Positions 44,187 through 53,858 of a DNA stretch of 64,000 nucleotides are shown piece by piece. This DNA comes from Paracoccus zeaxanthinifaciens ATCC 21588 (GTDB lineage Bacteria > Pseudomonadota > Alphaproteobacteria > Rhodobacterales > Rhodobacteraceae). The stretch is from the NCBI RefSeq assembly GCF_000420145.1, contig NZ_ATUJ01000013.1, positions 1 to 64,000 on the forward strand. The letters run 5' to 3'. A program made the position numbers and the translations under genes. The notes beneath the pieces were generated by a model. That model searched no databases. It saw only the letters and a program-made list of their open reading frames with translations, and was not told the origin of the DNA. The number at the start of each line of letters is the position of its first letter. Within the stretch, counting starts at the first letter, position 1.

Positions 44187-46736
44187 CTAGCCCTTGGCCG
44201 CGCCGTCGCCAAGCGGGGTATCGACCTGCAGTTCGGACAGCTGCAGCACCTCGGCCTCGATCGTCTTGCCCGCGACGCTGCCGCGCACGGCATCGCGCAG
44301 CGCGGGACTGCGCCGCAGCAGCCTGCGGAAGTCGATCTCGTCCAGGACCAGCAGCGTCGTCGGCGTGATCGCGCGCACCTCGGTCCGGCGCAGGCGGCTG
44401 GTCAGCACGCCCAGCTGGCCGAACATCTCGCCCCGGCCCAGTCGCGTCACCTGGCCCGCGACCTCCTGCTCGACCGCGCCAGAGGCCACGAAGAACACCG
44501 ACCGCGCGGGCTGATCCTTGCGGGTGATCACATGGCCCGCATTGACATAGCGGGTCCGCAGCGCACGGCTGAGGCGGCGCAGCTCGGATTCGTCCAGGTC
44601 CGAGAACAGCGGAAAGACGCGCACGAGGTCGTTCTTGCGAAGCGCCAGGTCCAGCGAGGGGCGCATCTCGGCGCGGGCGCGGCGGCGCGTGATCTCGGCC
44701 ATCAGCTCGGTATGGACCTCGGTGCCGATCAGCCCGTCCTCGCGCATGGCGTTGTATTCGCGTTCCTCCAGGCGAAGGGCGGTGCGGCGGATGAAGCGGC
44801 GCTCCAGCTCTTCGTAGTACCCCGGATATTGCAGGCGCAGACCGTCCAGCGCGGTCTCGACGGCCTCGATCCGGCGGTTGAGCAGCTCGTGCAGCAGGTC
44901 GGCCACGCGGCGACCGTGGATGCGGCGGATGCGCCGGTCGATGAAGCCGTGCAGGTCGCGCAGGATCAGGCGCTTGGCCAGCAGCGTCTCGAAGCGGTCG
45001 GCGGTCAGGTTCGCCAGCGGCCCCGAAACGCCAAGGCGGCTGTGCAGGAAGGCGGCAAGGCGGAAGTTCGGACCATAGCGCAGCGCCCCGCGCGAGGCAC
45101 GCTGATACCCGTGCCGCCCGCCGGACCGTGCGCCCTCGATCAAGCGGTCCACGTCGAACAGCGCCTGTTCCGACAGCCGGGCCGAGATCGCGCGTTCGCG
45201 GACGCGCTGAAGGATCATCTCGCGTTCGTGGCCTGCAAGGGCGATCAGGCCCAGGGTGATGCGGTCGCGGTCCAGGATCTCGACGGTGCCGTCGGCCTCG
45301 GCCCGGTCCACGGCGGCATCCAGCCGTTCGGCAAAGCGCTTGGCCTCGGACCGCACGGTCTCGCGCGTCAGCTCGTAGTTCTCGGTCGTGCCCTGCAGAT
45401 CCTCGCGCACGCTTTGCAGGGCGACGGCGACGACCTGGTCCGACAGCGCCCTGTCCAGCGGCGACAGCTTGTCCAGGCCCAGCAGGCGGATCACCGCCCG
45501 CAGGGTCGTCCCCTGCACGATCAGCGTGAACAGCGCGAAACCTGTTGCAAGGATACCGACAAGGCGCTTCGTCTCGACGGGAACGCGCAGGTTCTCGGTC
45601 ACCGCCAGCGCCAGCGCCAGCGTGACGGCGCCGCGCAATCCGCCCCACATGATGGCATAGCGATAGGGCCGCTGGATCTTGGGCGACAGCTTCAGCCCCG
45701 TCAGCAGCGGCAGCAGCAGGAACAGGATCGCCGCGCGGGCCACGAAGGCCGCCAGCACCACCACGCCCACCAGGAACAGGTCGGTCAGCTGCACGTCGTC
45801 CAGCAGGCGCGGGATCAGCAGCGCCGCCAGGATGAAGATGAGCGCGCCGGCCCAATGCGACAGCAGCGACCACACCTCTTTCATGTTGGTCCAGAAGGCG
45901 GGCGCCAGCCGCCCCGGCCCCATGAAGTTCAGCGTCAGGCCCGCCACCACGACGCCGATCACGCCCGACGCGCCCAACAGCTGTTCCGCCCCCAGATAGG
46001 CCAGATAGGGCACCGCGACCGAGATCGAGATCTGCGCGGTCTCGAACCGCCAGAACATGCCCATCAGTGCAAGGCCCAGCCGCGCGGTCAGCCAGCCCGC
46101 GCCCATTCCGCCCAGGATCAGCTGGGGAAACCCTTCCAGCGCCTCGGACAGGCTGGGGTTCGGGACACCCAGCATGACATAGGACATGAACAGGCCGAAC
46201 AGCGCGATGGCCGCGGCGTCGTTCAGCAGGCTCTCGCCCTCGATGATGCGGGCAAGGCGCTTGGGCGCCGAGATCGAGCGGAAGATGCTGACCACCGCCG
46301 AGGGGTCCGTGGTGGACACGATCGAGCCGATCAGCAGGCCCACCATCAGCGGCAGCCCCCCGATCCAGGACAGCGCGTATCCGATCGTCAGTGTCGCCAC
46401 CACGACCGCGACCACCGCCAGCGTCAGGATCGGCACCCAGTCGTCCAGCATGCGCCTGATGTTCATCTCCAGCGTGGCCTGGAAGATCAGGATCGGCAGG
46501 AAGACATAGATGAAGACGCTGGACCGGATCGGCAGGGACAGGATGCTCTCGGCCACCGCGTTGAAGCTGTCGGTCAGCTCGGTCCGCAGCAGGAAGGTCG
46601 CGCCGCCACCGATCAGGATGCCGATGCCCGCCAGGATCACGCTGAACGGCAAGGCAAGCCGCGCGGCCAAAGGCTCGGCGGCGGCGATCAGGACGAACAG
46701 GAACCCGGTGAAAGTGGTCAGCAGCACGATATCCAT
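44187..46736 (-). CDS. Large cation/proton antiporter with C-terminal cNMP-type domain (SOS1/NhaP-like)
   Basis: This 849-residue protein has a CPA1-type membrane domain with about 12 helices (residues 1-430). It includes the transport motif STTDPSAVVSIFRSIS with its Asp, and EGESLLNDAAAIALFG with the ND pair and MWGGLRGAVTLALALAV. A cytoplasmic helical region of about 250 residues follows, then a cyclic-nucleotide-binding-like domain (about 720-830: RYVNAGHVITRKDQPARSVF, GEMFGQLGVLTSRLRRTEVR). The order resembles plant SOS1 Na+/H+ antiporters. The phosphate cassette reads FGQLGVL rather than the usual FGE-type, so nucleotide binding is uncertain. It may help sodium or pH tolerance in a marine-type bacterium (inference). 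Confidence 0.9.
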   Translation of the reverse strand: MDIVLLTTFTGFLFVLIAAAEPLAARLALPFSVILAGIGILIGGGATFLLRTELTDSFNAVAESILSLPIRSSVFIYVFLPILIFQATLEMNIRRMLDDWVPILTLAVVAVVVATLTIGYALSWIGGLPLMVGLLIGSIVSTTDPSAVVSIFRSISAPKRLARIIEGESLLNDAAAIALFGLFMSYVMLGVPNPSLSEALEGFPQLILGGMGAGWLTARLGLALMGMFWRFETAQISISVAVPYLAYLGAEQLLGASGVIGVVVAGLTLNFMGPGRLAPAFWTNMKEVWSLLSHWAGALIFILAALLIPRLLDDVQLTDLFLVGVVVLAAFVARAAILFLLLPLLTGLKLSPKIQRPYRYAIMWGGLRGAVTLALALAVTENLRVPVETKRLVGILATGFALFTLIVQGTTLRAVIRLLGLDKLSPLDRALSDQVVAVALQSVREDLQGTTENYELTRETVRSEAKRFAERLDAAVDRAEADGTVEILDRDRITLGLIALAGHEREMILQRVRERAISARLSEQALFDVDRLIEGARSGGRHGYQRASRGALRYGPNFRLAAFLHSRLGVSGPLANLTADRFETLLAKRLILRDLHGFIDRRIRRIHGRRVADLLHELLNRRIEAVETALDGLRLQYPGYYEELERRFIRRTALRLEEREYNAMREDGLIGTEVHTELMAEITRRRARAEMRPSLDLALRKNDLVRVFPLFSDLDESELRRLSRALRTRYVNAGHVITRKDQPARSVFFVASGAVEQEVAGQVTRLGRGEMFGQLGVLTSRLRRTEVRAITPTTLLVLDEIDFRRLLRRSPALRDAVRGSVAGKTIEAEVLQLSELQVDTPLGDGAAKG

Positions 46737-46801
46737 GCCGTTGGAATACCGCCATTTCTGGGGGGTGGGAAGTCGGCGGACGCGATATGTGGCGCAGTTT
46801 T

Positions 46802-46848
46802 CGCGGTTGACGCGAAGTTGACCGCGCGGCGCCGCGCTTGAAACGCGG
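46802..46848. promoter_or_regulatory. Two candidate operator palindromes upstream of the Old Yellow Enzyme gene
   Basis: CGCGGT (46802-46807) and ACCGCG (46821-46826) form a perfect inverted repeat with a 13-base spacer. A second one, CCGCG-CTTGAAA-CGCGG (46832-46848), follows. Both lie in the 186-base gap between the antiporter and OYE starts, the right place for a repressor such as those controlling nem-type reductases. No regulator gene is adjacent and GC-rich DNA makes such repeats common, so this is tentative. Confidence 0.25.
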
Positions 46849-46922
46849 TGGCGGCGACCACAATTCAGAACCCGTGCCCGAATGGGCAGACGAAAACACT
46901 GAACAACCGAAAGGAGGGCTGC

Positions 46923-47990
46923 ATGTCCTCGATGTTCGAGCGGCTGGATCTTGGCGGCATTTCACTGCGCAACCGCGTCGTCATGGCCCCCCTGACGCGG
47001 TCGCGTTCCGGGCAGGATCGCATCCCCAACGACATGATGGTCGAATATTACCGCCAGCGCGCGGGCGCAGGCATGATCATCACCGAAGCCACCAGCGTGA
47101 TGCCCATGGGCGTCGGCTACGAGGCGACGCCCGGCATCTGGAACGACGCGCAGGTCGAGGGCTGGTCGAAGATCACCAAGGCCGTCCACCATCAGGGCGG
47201 CAAGATCGTCCTGCAACTGTGGCATGTCGGGCGCATCTCGGACCCCAGCCTGCTGGGTGGCGAGACGCCGGTCGCACCCTCGGCGATCCAGCCCGACGGG
47301 CATGTCAGCCTGCTGCGCCCCAAGCGCCCCTATGTGACGCCCCGCGCGCTGGAGACAGACGAGGTTCCGGCCATCGTCGAAGCCTATCGCAAGGGGGCCA
47401 AAAATGCTCTGCGCGCCGGCTTCGACGGCGTCGAGATTCACGCCGCAAACGGTTATCTTATCGACCAATTCCTGCAGGACAGCACCAACACGCGGACAGA
47501 TCGCTATGGCGGATCGATCGAGAACCGGATGCGCTTCCTGAACGAGATCGCGGATGCGGCGATCGGCGTCTGGGGTGCGGATCGCGTGGGCGTGCACCTG
47601 GCGCCGCGCGCGGACGGGCATGACATGGGCGACAGCGACCGGCACGCGCTGTTCACCGCCGTCGCACGCAGCATGAGGGACAAGGGGATTGCCTTCCTGT
47701 GCCTGCGCGAACACGTGGCCGAGGACAGCCTGATGCCCGCAATCCGCGAAGCCTTCGGCGGTCCGGTCATCGCGAACGAAGGGCTGACCCGTGAACTGGC
47801 GGCGCAGCTGTTGGCCGAGGATCGCGCCGATGCCGTGGCCTTCGGTCGCGACTTCATCGCGACGCCCGACCTGCCGCATCGTCTGGCGAACGGGCTGGCC
47901 CTGAACGAGCAGGACCCCTCGACCTTCTATGCGGGCGGCCCCGAGGGCTATGTCGATTACCCGACCGCATCGCAAGTCGCGGCCGAGTGA
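46923..47990 (+). CDS. Alkene reductase, Old Yellow Enzyme family
   Basis: This 355-residue FMN enzyme reduces activated C=C bonds with NAD(P)H. The N-terminus FERLDLGGISLRNRVVMAPL is typical of OYEs. QLWHVGRISDPSL follows, and GFDGVEIHAANGYLIDQFL has the His-Ala-Asn of the active site. NTRTDRYGGSIENRMRFLNE and AVAFGRDFIATPDLP complete the barrel. An AAGGAGGGC ribosome site lies 3-11 bases before the ATG at 46923, one of the best in the window. Relatives are N-ethylmaleimide and xenobiotic reductases; the natural substrate is unknown. Confidence 0.93.
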   Translation: MSSMFERLDLGGISLRNRVVMAPLTRSRSGQDRIPNDMMVEYYRQRAGAGMIITEATSVMPMGVGYEATPGIWNDAQVEGWSKITKAVHHQGGKIVLQLWHVGRISDPSLLGGETPVAPSAIQPDGHVSLLRPKRPYVTPRALETDEVPAIVEAYRKGAKNALRAGFDGVEIHAANGYLIDQFLQDSTNTRTDRYGGSIENRMRFLNEIADAAIGVWGADRVGVHLAPRADGHDMGDSDRHALFTAVARSMRDKGIAFLCLREHVAEDSLMPAIREAFGGPVIANEGLTRELAAQLLAEDRADAVAFGRDFIATPDLPHRLANGLALNEQDPSTFYAGGPEGYVDYPTASQVAAE

Positions 47991-47995
47991 GATGA

Positions 47996-48027
47996 AGAAA
48001 CCCCGCCGGATCGCCGGCGGGGTTTTT
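47996..48027. terminator. Bidirectional intrinsic terminator after the OYE gene
   Basis: CCCCGCCGG (48001-48009), ATCG loop, CCGGCGGGG (48014-48022), then TTTTT. GAAGAAA on the left would act as a T-rich tail for the convergent small secreted-protein gene. Confidence 0.92.
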
Positions 48028-48039
48028 CAGGTCCGATCC

Positions 48040-48303
48040 TCAGCCGCCATTGGCGCTGGAGAAGTCCACCGGCCCCGCATTTGGGACCAGGCTGACCGTG
48101 ATGATGTCGTCGGCATCCAGATGGCGGCGAACCAGATCCTTCTGCTGCAGCACGTCGCCCGCGCGGCGCTCGACCGTTTCGTAGGGGGTGGCCGGACGCT
48201 CGTCCACCAGCGCGGGGCCGTTGCCGCCCTGAACCGTGGCCAGCGCGGGGGCTGCCGACAGGATGACGGTGGCCGCGATGGCGGCGAAATTGCGGATGCT
48301 CAT
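48040..48303 (-). CDS. Small secreted protein of unknown function
   Basis: This 87-residue protein has a signal peptide, MSIRNFAAIAATVILSAAPALA, in which the ALA motif before residue 23 gives a signal peptidase I site. The mature part of about 65 residues (TVQGGNGPALVDERPATPYE ... DIITVSLVPNAGPVDFSS) has no cysteine and no membrane helix. I do not recognise the family. Start 48303 places the signal peptide at the N-terminus; the in-frame extension to 48342 is not supported. It is a single gene between two terminators, so it has its own promoter in the 174-base gap toward glnA. Confidence 0.72.
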   Translation of the reverse strand: MSIRNFAAIAATVILSAAPALATVQGGNGPALVDERPATPYETVERRAGDVLQQKDLVRRHLDADDIITVSLVPNAGPVDFSSANGG

Positions 48304-48419
48304 GACATTCTCCAGTGTCTTCAATTCATTTGCGGGCTGCACTACGCGCAGATGAATCCGGACGTTTCACCGCTCTCGCTTCTGTGAAGGGCCGCGACGA
48401 ACGGGTGATCGGAGGTCAC

Positions 48420-48449
48420 GAAAAAGGGGTGGCCCGACAGGACCACCCC
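48420..48449 (-). terminator. Intrinsic terminator after glnA
   Basis: On the minus strand GGGGTGG pairs with CCACCCC around a 10-base loop and is followed by TTTTT, about 30 bases past the glnA stop. Confidence 0.88.
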
Positions 48450-48477
48450 AAGACACTTGCGTATCCGCGAAAACGGA

Positions 48478-49884
48478 TCAGCAGCTGTAATACATCTGGT
48501 ACTCGACCGGATGCGGCGTGTGTTCGTAGGCGTAGACCTCTTCCCACTTCAGCGCCATGTAGCCTTCCAGCTGGTCGCGGGTGAACACGTCACCTGCCAG
48601 CAGGAAGTCCATGTCCTTCTCCAGCTCTTCCAGCGCTTCGCGCAGGCTGCCGCAGACGGTCGGGATCTCGGCCAGTTCTTCCGGCGGCAGATCGTACAGA
48701 TCCTTGTCCGAAGCGGCGCCCGGATCGATCTTGTTCTTGATGCCGTCCAGACCGGCCATCATCAGTGCCGCGAAGCACAGATACGGGTTGGCCGAGGGAT
48801 CCGGGAAGCGGGCTTCGACGCGCTTGGCCTTGGGCGATTCCGTCCACGGAATACGGACGCAGCCCGAACGGTTGCGTGCCGAGTACGCGCGCAGGACGGG
48901 GGCCTCGAAGCCCGGGATCAGACGCTTGTAGCTGTTGGTCGACGGGTTCGTCAGGGCGTTCAGCGCCTTGGCGTGCTTCAGGATGCCGCCGATGAAGTAC
49001 AGGGCCTCCTGCGACAGGTCGGCATACTTGTCGCCTGCGAACAGCGGCTTGCCGTCCTTCCAGATCGACATGTTGACGTGCATCCCCGAGCCGTTGTCGC
49101 CCTTCATGGGCTTCGGCATGAAGGTCGCCGACTTGCCATAGGCATGCGCGACGTTGTGGATGACGTACTTGTACTTCTGCAGGTTGTCGGCCTGCTCGGT
49201 CAGCGATCCGAAGATCAGGCCCAGCTCGTGCTGCGCGCTGGCAACCTCGTGGTGGTGCTTGTCGACCTTCATGCCCATGCGCTTCATGGTCGACAGCATC
49301 TCGCCGCGGATGTCCTGGCCGGCGTCGATCGGGTTGACCGGGAAGTAGCCGCCCTTGTGACCGGCGCGGTGACCCTGGTTGCCCATCTCGTATTCGGTGT
49401 CGGTGTTCCACGCGGCGTCAAGCGCGTCGATCGAGAACGCGACCTTCTGCGGCGTGACCGAGAAGCGGACGTCGTCGAACAGGAAGAACTCGGCCTCGGG
49501 GCCGAAATAGGCCGCATCGCCGATGCCCGACGACTTCAGATAGGCCTCGGCCTTCAGCGCGGTCCCGCGCGGGTCGCGGCTGTAGGCTTCGCCGGTGTCC
49601 GGCTCGACCACGTTGCAGTGCACGCACAGCGTCTTCTCGGCATAGAACGGGTCCAGGTAGACCGAGCTCACGTCCGGGATCAGCTTCATGTCGGACTGGT
49701 CGATCGACTTCCAGCCCGCGATCGAGCTGCCGTCGAACATGAAGCCTTCCTCGAAGAAGTCGGCGTCGACCAGATCCTTGTCCAGCGTGACGTGCTGCAG
49801 CTTGCCCTTGGGATCGGTGAAACGCACGTCGACATAGGCGACGTCCTCGTCCTCGATCAGCTTGAGAACATCCTTGATTTCCAT
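48478..49884 (-). CDS. glnA: Glutamine synthetase type I
   Basis: This 468-residue enzyme makes glutamine from glutamate, ammonia and ATP. It shows [20 protein letters not shown] near residue 50, the metal-site region [13 protein letters not shown], the ATP-site [16 protein letters not shown], and [19 protein letters not shown]. Tyr397 in [11 protein letters not shown] is the adenylylation site, so activity is likely controlled by GlnE. Start 49884 is preceded by AGGGAAGAG. It is downstream of glnB with a 79-base gap, the conserved alphaproteobacterial glnBA operon. Confidence 0.97.
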   Translation of the reverse strand: MEIKDVLKLIEDEDVAYVDVRFTDPKGKLQHVTLDKDLVDADFFEEGFMFDGSSIAGWKSIDQSDMKLIPDVSSVYLDPFYAEKTLCVHCNVVEPDTGEAYSRDPRGTALKAEAYLKSSGIGDAAYFGPEAEFFLFDDVRFSVTPQKVAFSIDALDAAWNTDTEYEMGNQGHRAGHKGGYFPVNPIDAGQDIRGEMLSTMKRMGMKVDKHHHEVASAQHELGLIFGSLTEQADNLQKYKYVIHNVAHAYGKSATFMPKPMKGDNGSGMHVNMSIWKDGKPLFAGDKYADLSQEALYFIGGILKHAKALNALTNPSTNSYKRLIPGFEAPVLRAYSARNRSGCVRIPWTESPKAKRVEARFPDPSANPYLCFAALMMAGLDGIKNKIDPGAASDKDLYDLPPEELAEIPTVCGSLREALEELEKDMDFLLAGDVFTRDQLEGYMALKWEEVYAYEHTPHPVEYQMYYSC

Positions 49885-49963
49885 CTCTTCCCTTTCTTCG
49901 TATGTGCGACCCGGCGGCAGGGCGGCCGGGCGCGGAAGTCTGTAGTTCGGTTCCTTGCCGCGA

Positions 49964-50353
<390 letters not shown>

Positions 50354-50457
50354 TCACAGGCGTAAATGCAGCAGCGGGTTCTGAACAGTGCGGAAGCGTT
50401 CTGCCCGGCGAAACTGCCGAAAATTAGATCACGCAGCACAATTAATAGGCATTATCC

Positions 50458-51921
50458 ATGCTGGACGGCACCGAAATCCTCACCTCCGCCCAAATGCGCG
50501 CCATCGAATCCGACGCAATGCGCAGTGGCGATGTCGGCGGGGACGAATTGATGGAACGCGCGGGTCGGGCGGTCGCGGGTCGGATACGTCTGCGATGGCC
50601 GAGGCCCGCCCGCGTCACCGTACTGGCCGGACCGGGAAACAACGGCGGCGACGGCTTCGTCGTGGCGCGGCTGCTGCAGATGGCGGGCTGGCGGGTGCGT
50701 GTCATGTGCGACGCGCCGAAACCCTCGGCGGCGCTGCGGCATTGGCAGGCGGTCGGCGCCACCCTGCCCTTCGATCCCGACGCCCTGGACCCCAAGGATC
50801 TGCTGGTCGACGCGCTGTTCGGCACCGGGCTGACCCGCGCGCCCGAGGGCGTCTTTGCGACCCTGATCCGCAAGGTCCGCGACTTCCCCGATATTGTCGC
50901 CATCGACGCGCCAAGCGGGCTGTGCATGGACAGTGGCCGCGTGCTTGGCGATCACGCCCCCCGCGCTGCGATGACCGTGGCCTTTCATCGACCCAAGCCC
51001 GGACATCTGCTGGCCGATGGTCCCGCCCATTGCGGCGCGCTGTTCGTCGAGGATATCGGCCTTGCCGCGACCGGGCCTTCCTGCGGCCTGCTGCTGCGGG
51101 GCCGCAGCGCCCAGACGTCCCGCTGGCTGCGCAAGGAGGGCGCGGGCGCGGCGCATAAATACGGCCACGGCTCGGCGCTGGTCATCGCGGGGGCGGCGGC
51201 GGGCGCGGCGCGGCTGACCGCCCGCGCGGCCCTGAGGATCGGCGCGGGCCTCGTCACCATCTGCCCCGCGCGCGATGCGATGGCGGATCACGCTGGACCG
51301 CCGGATGCCCTGATGCGCAAGCCGCTGGAGGATGCCTCCGACCTTCGCGACCTGCTGGACCGGCGCGTCGGCGCCGTGGCGCTCGGGCCGGGTGCGGGCA
51401 TCGAGAGGGCTGCGGCGCTTCTGCCCGCGCTGCTGGAATCGGATATCCCCTGCGTGCTGGACGCCGACGCGCTGACCGCCCTGTCCCGCGACGGCGCGCC
51501 TGCCCCCCATCCGCGCTGCATCCTCACCCCGCATATGGGAGAGTTCGCCCGCCTCTGCCCCGATCTGGCCGAGAGGTTGAAGCAGGCCCCCGAACGCGGC
51601 CCCGCATTCTCGAAACTGGATGCCACCCGCCAGGCGGCCAGGCGTCTGAACGCCACCGTGCTGCTGAAGGGGCCGGACACGGTGATCGCCGCGCCCGATG
51701 GCAGGGTCGCGATCCATTCGGACTTCGCGTTGCCCTGGCTGGCGACGGCGGGCGCGGGCGATGCGCTGGCGGGCATCGTCACCGGTCTGGCCGCGCGCGG
51801 CCTGGACCCGTTCGAGGCCGCAAGCCTTGGCGCGCAGCTGCACGCCGATGCGGCCCGCCATTTCGGCCCCGGCATGATCGCGGACGACATTCCCGAAATG
51901 CTGCCCCATGTGATCCGCTGA
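50458..51921 (+). CDS. nnrD: Bifunctional NAD(P)H-hydrate epimerase / ADP-dependent dehydratase
   Basis: This 487-residue enzyme repairs hydrated NADH and NADPH. The N-terminal YjeF epimerase half (about 1-205) has LTSAQMRAIESDAMRSGDVG, VTVLAGPGNNGGDGFVVARL and VAIDAPSGLCMDSGRV. The C-terminal kinase-like dehydratase half has HKYGHGSALVIAG, TPHMGEFARLCP, LLKGPDTVIAAPDG and the catalytic Asp loop TAGAGDALAGIVTG. It diverges from glnB and is followed 52 bases later by tRNA-Leu. Often found beside glnB in Rhodobacterales. Confidence 0.94.
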   Translation: MLDGTEILTSAQMRAIESDAMRSGDVGGDELMERAGRAVAGRIRLRWPRPARVTVLAGPGNNGGDGFVVARLLQMAGWRVRVMCDAPKPSAALRHWQAVGATLPFDPDALDPKDLLVDALFGTGLTRAPEGVFATLIRKVRDFPDIVAIDAPSGLCMDSGRVLGDHAPRAAMTVAFHRPKPGHLLADGPAHCGALFVEDIGLAATGPSCGLLLRGRSAQTSRWLRKEGAGAAHKYGHGSALVIAGAAAGAARLTARAALRIGAGLVTICPARDAMADHAGPPDALMRKPLEDASDLRDLLDRRVGAVALGPGAGIERAAALLPALLESDIPCVLDADALTALSRDGAPAPHPRCILTPHMGEFARLCPDLAERLKQAPERGPAFSKLDATRQAARRLNATVLLKGPDTVIAAPDGRVAIHSDFALPWLATAGAGDALAGIVTGLAARGLDPFEAASLGAQLHADAARHFGPGMIADDIPEMLPHVIR

Positions 51922-51973
51922 TGCAGATTACCCCTCGCGCCCGCCCGAAGGCTTTGCTAAAGCAGCCGCCGGA

Positions 51974-52057
51974 GCGGGTGTGGCGGAACTGGTAGACGCA
52001 CCAGATTTAGGTTCTGGCGCCTTTGGCGTGGGGGTTCAAGTCCCTTCACCCGCACCA
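51974..52057 (+). tRNA. tRNA-Leu (anticodon TAG)
   Basis: The 84-nt gene has acceptor GCGGGTG/CACCCGC, anticodon stem-loop CCAGA-TTTAGGT-TCTGG (anticodon TAG), a long class II variable arm (GCGCCTTTGGCGT) and encoded CCA. Its acceptor stem is identical to that of tRNA-Gly at 1940. The last 22 bases overlap the convergent AraC gene. Confidence 0.95.
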
Positions 52058-52998
52058 TTTTCCCGACGGAACGCGTCGGGCGTCCTGCCCGACCATTTCA
52101 GGAATGCCCGATGAAACGCGCTCGGTTCGGCATAGCCCAGCCGCGATGCGATCTCGTCCACCGGCAGATGCGGCCCGCGCAGCAGGCCGCGCGCAAGGCC
52201 GAAGCGGATATCGTCGCGGATCATCGCAAGGCTCTGCCCCTCTGACGCCAGCCGACGCCGCAGCGTCGCCGCCGATATCCCGAAGCCATGCGCGATCCCC
52301 GCCGCGTCGGGCCAATCGACGGGATCGGCATCGCGCAGCATCATGCGCAGACGCGCCGACAGGCCCTGATCGTGCTGATACCTGACCAGCAGGTTCGCGG
52401 GCGCCTGCTGCAGGAAACCCCGCAACTGGGCCGAATCCCGGATCACCGGAAGCGCCAGATGCCGCGCATCGAAGGCCAGCACCGTCGCGCCCTGCCCGAA
52501 CCGGACCGGAGCCCCGAAGAACTGCTGATAGTCGGCACGGTTCAACGGCGCCTCGCAGGACAAATCCACCTGCGACAGGGGCAGCCTGCGCCCGACCAGC
52601 CAGCACATCAGGCCCAGGATGATCAGCCAGTAGGTCCGCGCGGCAAAGGCGCCGACGGGGCCACGGGCATCCTCCAGCAGGATCCGCGCCTGGCCGTTCG
52701 CGATCAGCAGCCGCCCTTGCGGATCGGTCAGCATCATCCCCATGAACCGCAGCGCACGACGCAGCGCGCGCCCCAGATCGGGCGCGTCCAGCACGGCATG
52801 CGCCATCATCGCGAAGGCCCCCGGCGGCATGGGGCGCGTGCCCATTCCGAAGAACTCGCAGCCTGTCCGCTGCGCAAGGTCGCGCCAGATCGCGCCGTAT
52901 TCCGATGCAGTGACGGGCCCGATGCGCGTGGGCCCGCCCTGCCCCGCCGCCACCAGCGCATCGCGCACGAACCCTTCCGAGATGATGTGCTGATCCAT
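52036..52998 (-). CDS. AraC family transcriptional regulator (OruR-like, Arabinose_bd N-terminal domain)
   Basis: This 320-residue regulator has an N-terminal sensing domain of the type found with OruR and similar regulators (about 15-205: [20 protein letters not shown], then [16 protein letters not shown] and [20 protein letters not shown]). A C-terminal double helix-turn-helix follows: [20 protein letters not shown] and [20 protein letters not shown], with [11 protein letters not shown]. It diverges from the dehydrogenase/thiolase pair by about 100 bases and is likely to regulate it. Odd feature: its stop codon (52036-52038) lies in the T loop of tRNA-Leu on the other strand, so the last residues are encoded by tRNA DNA. 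Confidence 0.9.
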   Translation of the reverse strand: MDQHIISEGFVRDALVAAGQGGPTRIGPVTASEYGAIWRDLAQRTGCEFFGMGTRPMPPGAFAMMAHAVLDAPDLGRALRRALRFMGMMLTDPQGRLLIANGQARILLEDARGPVGAFAARTYWLIILGLMCWLVGRRLPLSQVDLSCEAPLNRADYQQFFGAPVRFGQGATVLAFDARHLALPVIRDSAQLRGFLQQAPANLLVRYQHDQGLSARLRMMLRDADPVDWPDAAGIAHGFGISAATLRRRLASEGQSLAMIRDDIRFGLARGLLRGPHLPVDEIASRLGYAEPSAFHRAFLKWSGRTPDAFRRENGAGEGT

Positions 52999-53100
52999 GG
53001 CCCGTCATTGCAAAACCGATCACCGATCCTGTCGCGTGATGGCATTGTTTGCAATGCCCCGAGGGCTAGGATGGCGCGAAGGATCAAGGGGGGGAGAGAC

Positions 53101-53847
53101 ATGGAAATCGAGGGACGGGTCTTTGTCGTCACGGGCGCCGCATCGGGTCTGGGGGCGGCCTCGGCGCGGATGCTGGCCCAAGGCGGCGCGAAGGTCGTGC
53201 TGGCCGATCTGGCGGAACCGAAGGACGCGCCCGAAGGCGCGGTTCACGCGGCCTGCGACGTGACCGACGCGACCGCTGCGCAGACGGCCATCGCGCTGGC
53301 GACCGACCGCTTCGGCAGGCTGGACGGCCTTGTGAACTGCGCGGGCATCGCGCCGGGCGAACGGATGCTGGGCCGCGACGGGCCGCATGGACTGGACAGC
53401 TTTGCCCGTGCGGTCACGATCAACCTGATCGGCAGCTTCAACATGGCCCGCCTTGCAGCCGAGGCGATGGCCCGGAACGAGCCCGTCCGGGGCGAGCGTG
53501 GCGTGATCGTCAACACGGCCTCGATCGCGGCGCAGGACGGACAGATCGGACAGGTCGCCTATGCGGCCAGCAAGGCGGGCGTGGCGGGCATGACGCTGCC
53601 GATGGCCCGCGACCTTGCGCGGCACGGCATCCGCGTCATGACCATCGCGCCCGGCATCTTCCGCACCCCGATGCTGGAGGGGCTGCCGCAGGACGTTCAG
53701 GACAGCCTGGGCGCGGCGGTGCCCTTCCCCTCGCGGCTGGGAGAGCCGTCGGAATACGCGGCGCTGTTGCACCACATCATCGCGAACCCCATGCTGAACG
53801 GAGAGGTCATCCGCCTCGACGGCGCATTGCGCATGGCCCCCAAGTGA
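53101..53847 (+). CDS. SDR family 3-hydroxyacyl-CoA dehydrogenase (HSD17B10-like)
   Basis: This 248-residue short-chain dehydrogenase has the cofactor motif [11 protein letters not shown] at 11-21, NNAG-like VNCAG (78-82), and catalytic Ser141, Tyr154 and Lys158 in YAASK. Its style ([38 protein letters not shown]) is like type II 3-hydroxyacyl-CoA dehydrogenases (HSD17B10). With the thiolase following 11 bases later, it can carry out the last two steps of acyl-CoA beta-oxidation. GGGGGGAGAG precedes the ATG at 53101. Confidence 0.9.
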   Translation: MEIEGRVFVVTGAASGLGAASARMLAQGGAKVVLADLAEPKDAPEGAVHAACDVTDATAAQTAIALATDRFGRLDGLVNCAGIAPGERMLGRDGPHGLDSFARAVTINLIGSFNMARLAAEAMARNEPVRGERGVIVNTASIAAQDGQIGQVAYAASKAGVAGMTLPMARDLARHGIRVMTIAPGIFRTPMLEGLPQDVQDSLGAAVPFPSRLGEPSEYAALLHHIIANPMLNGEVIRLDGALRMAPK

Positions 53848-53858
53848 AGGAGCGTTTC

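Noticed and set aside
41949-46841. Very long plus-strand open frame (about 1630 codons) opposite tex and the antiporter
   Set aside because: It is antisense to two well-supported genes, its translation is Arg/Gln/Asp-rich with no recognisable domain, and such long shadow frames are expected in GC-rich DNA.
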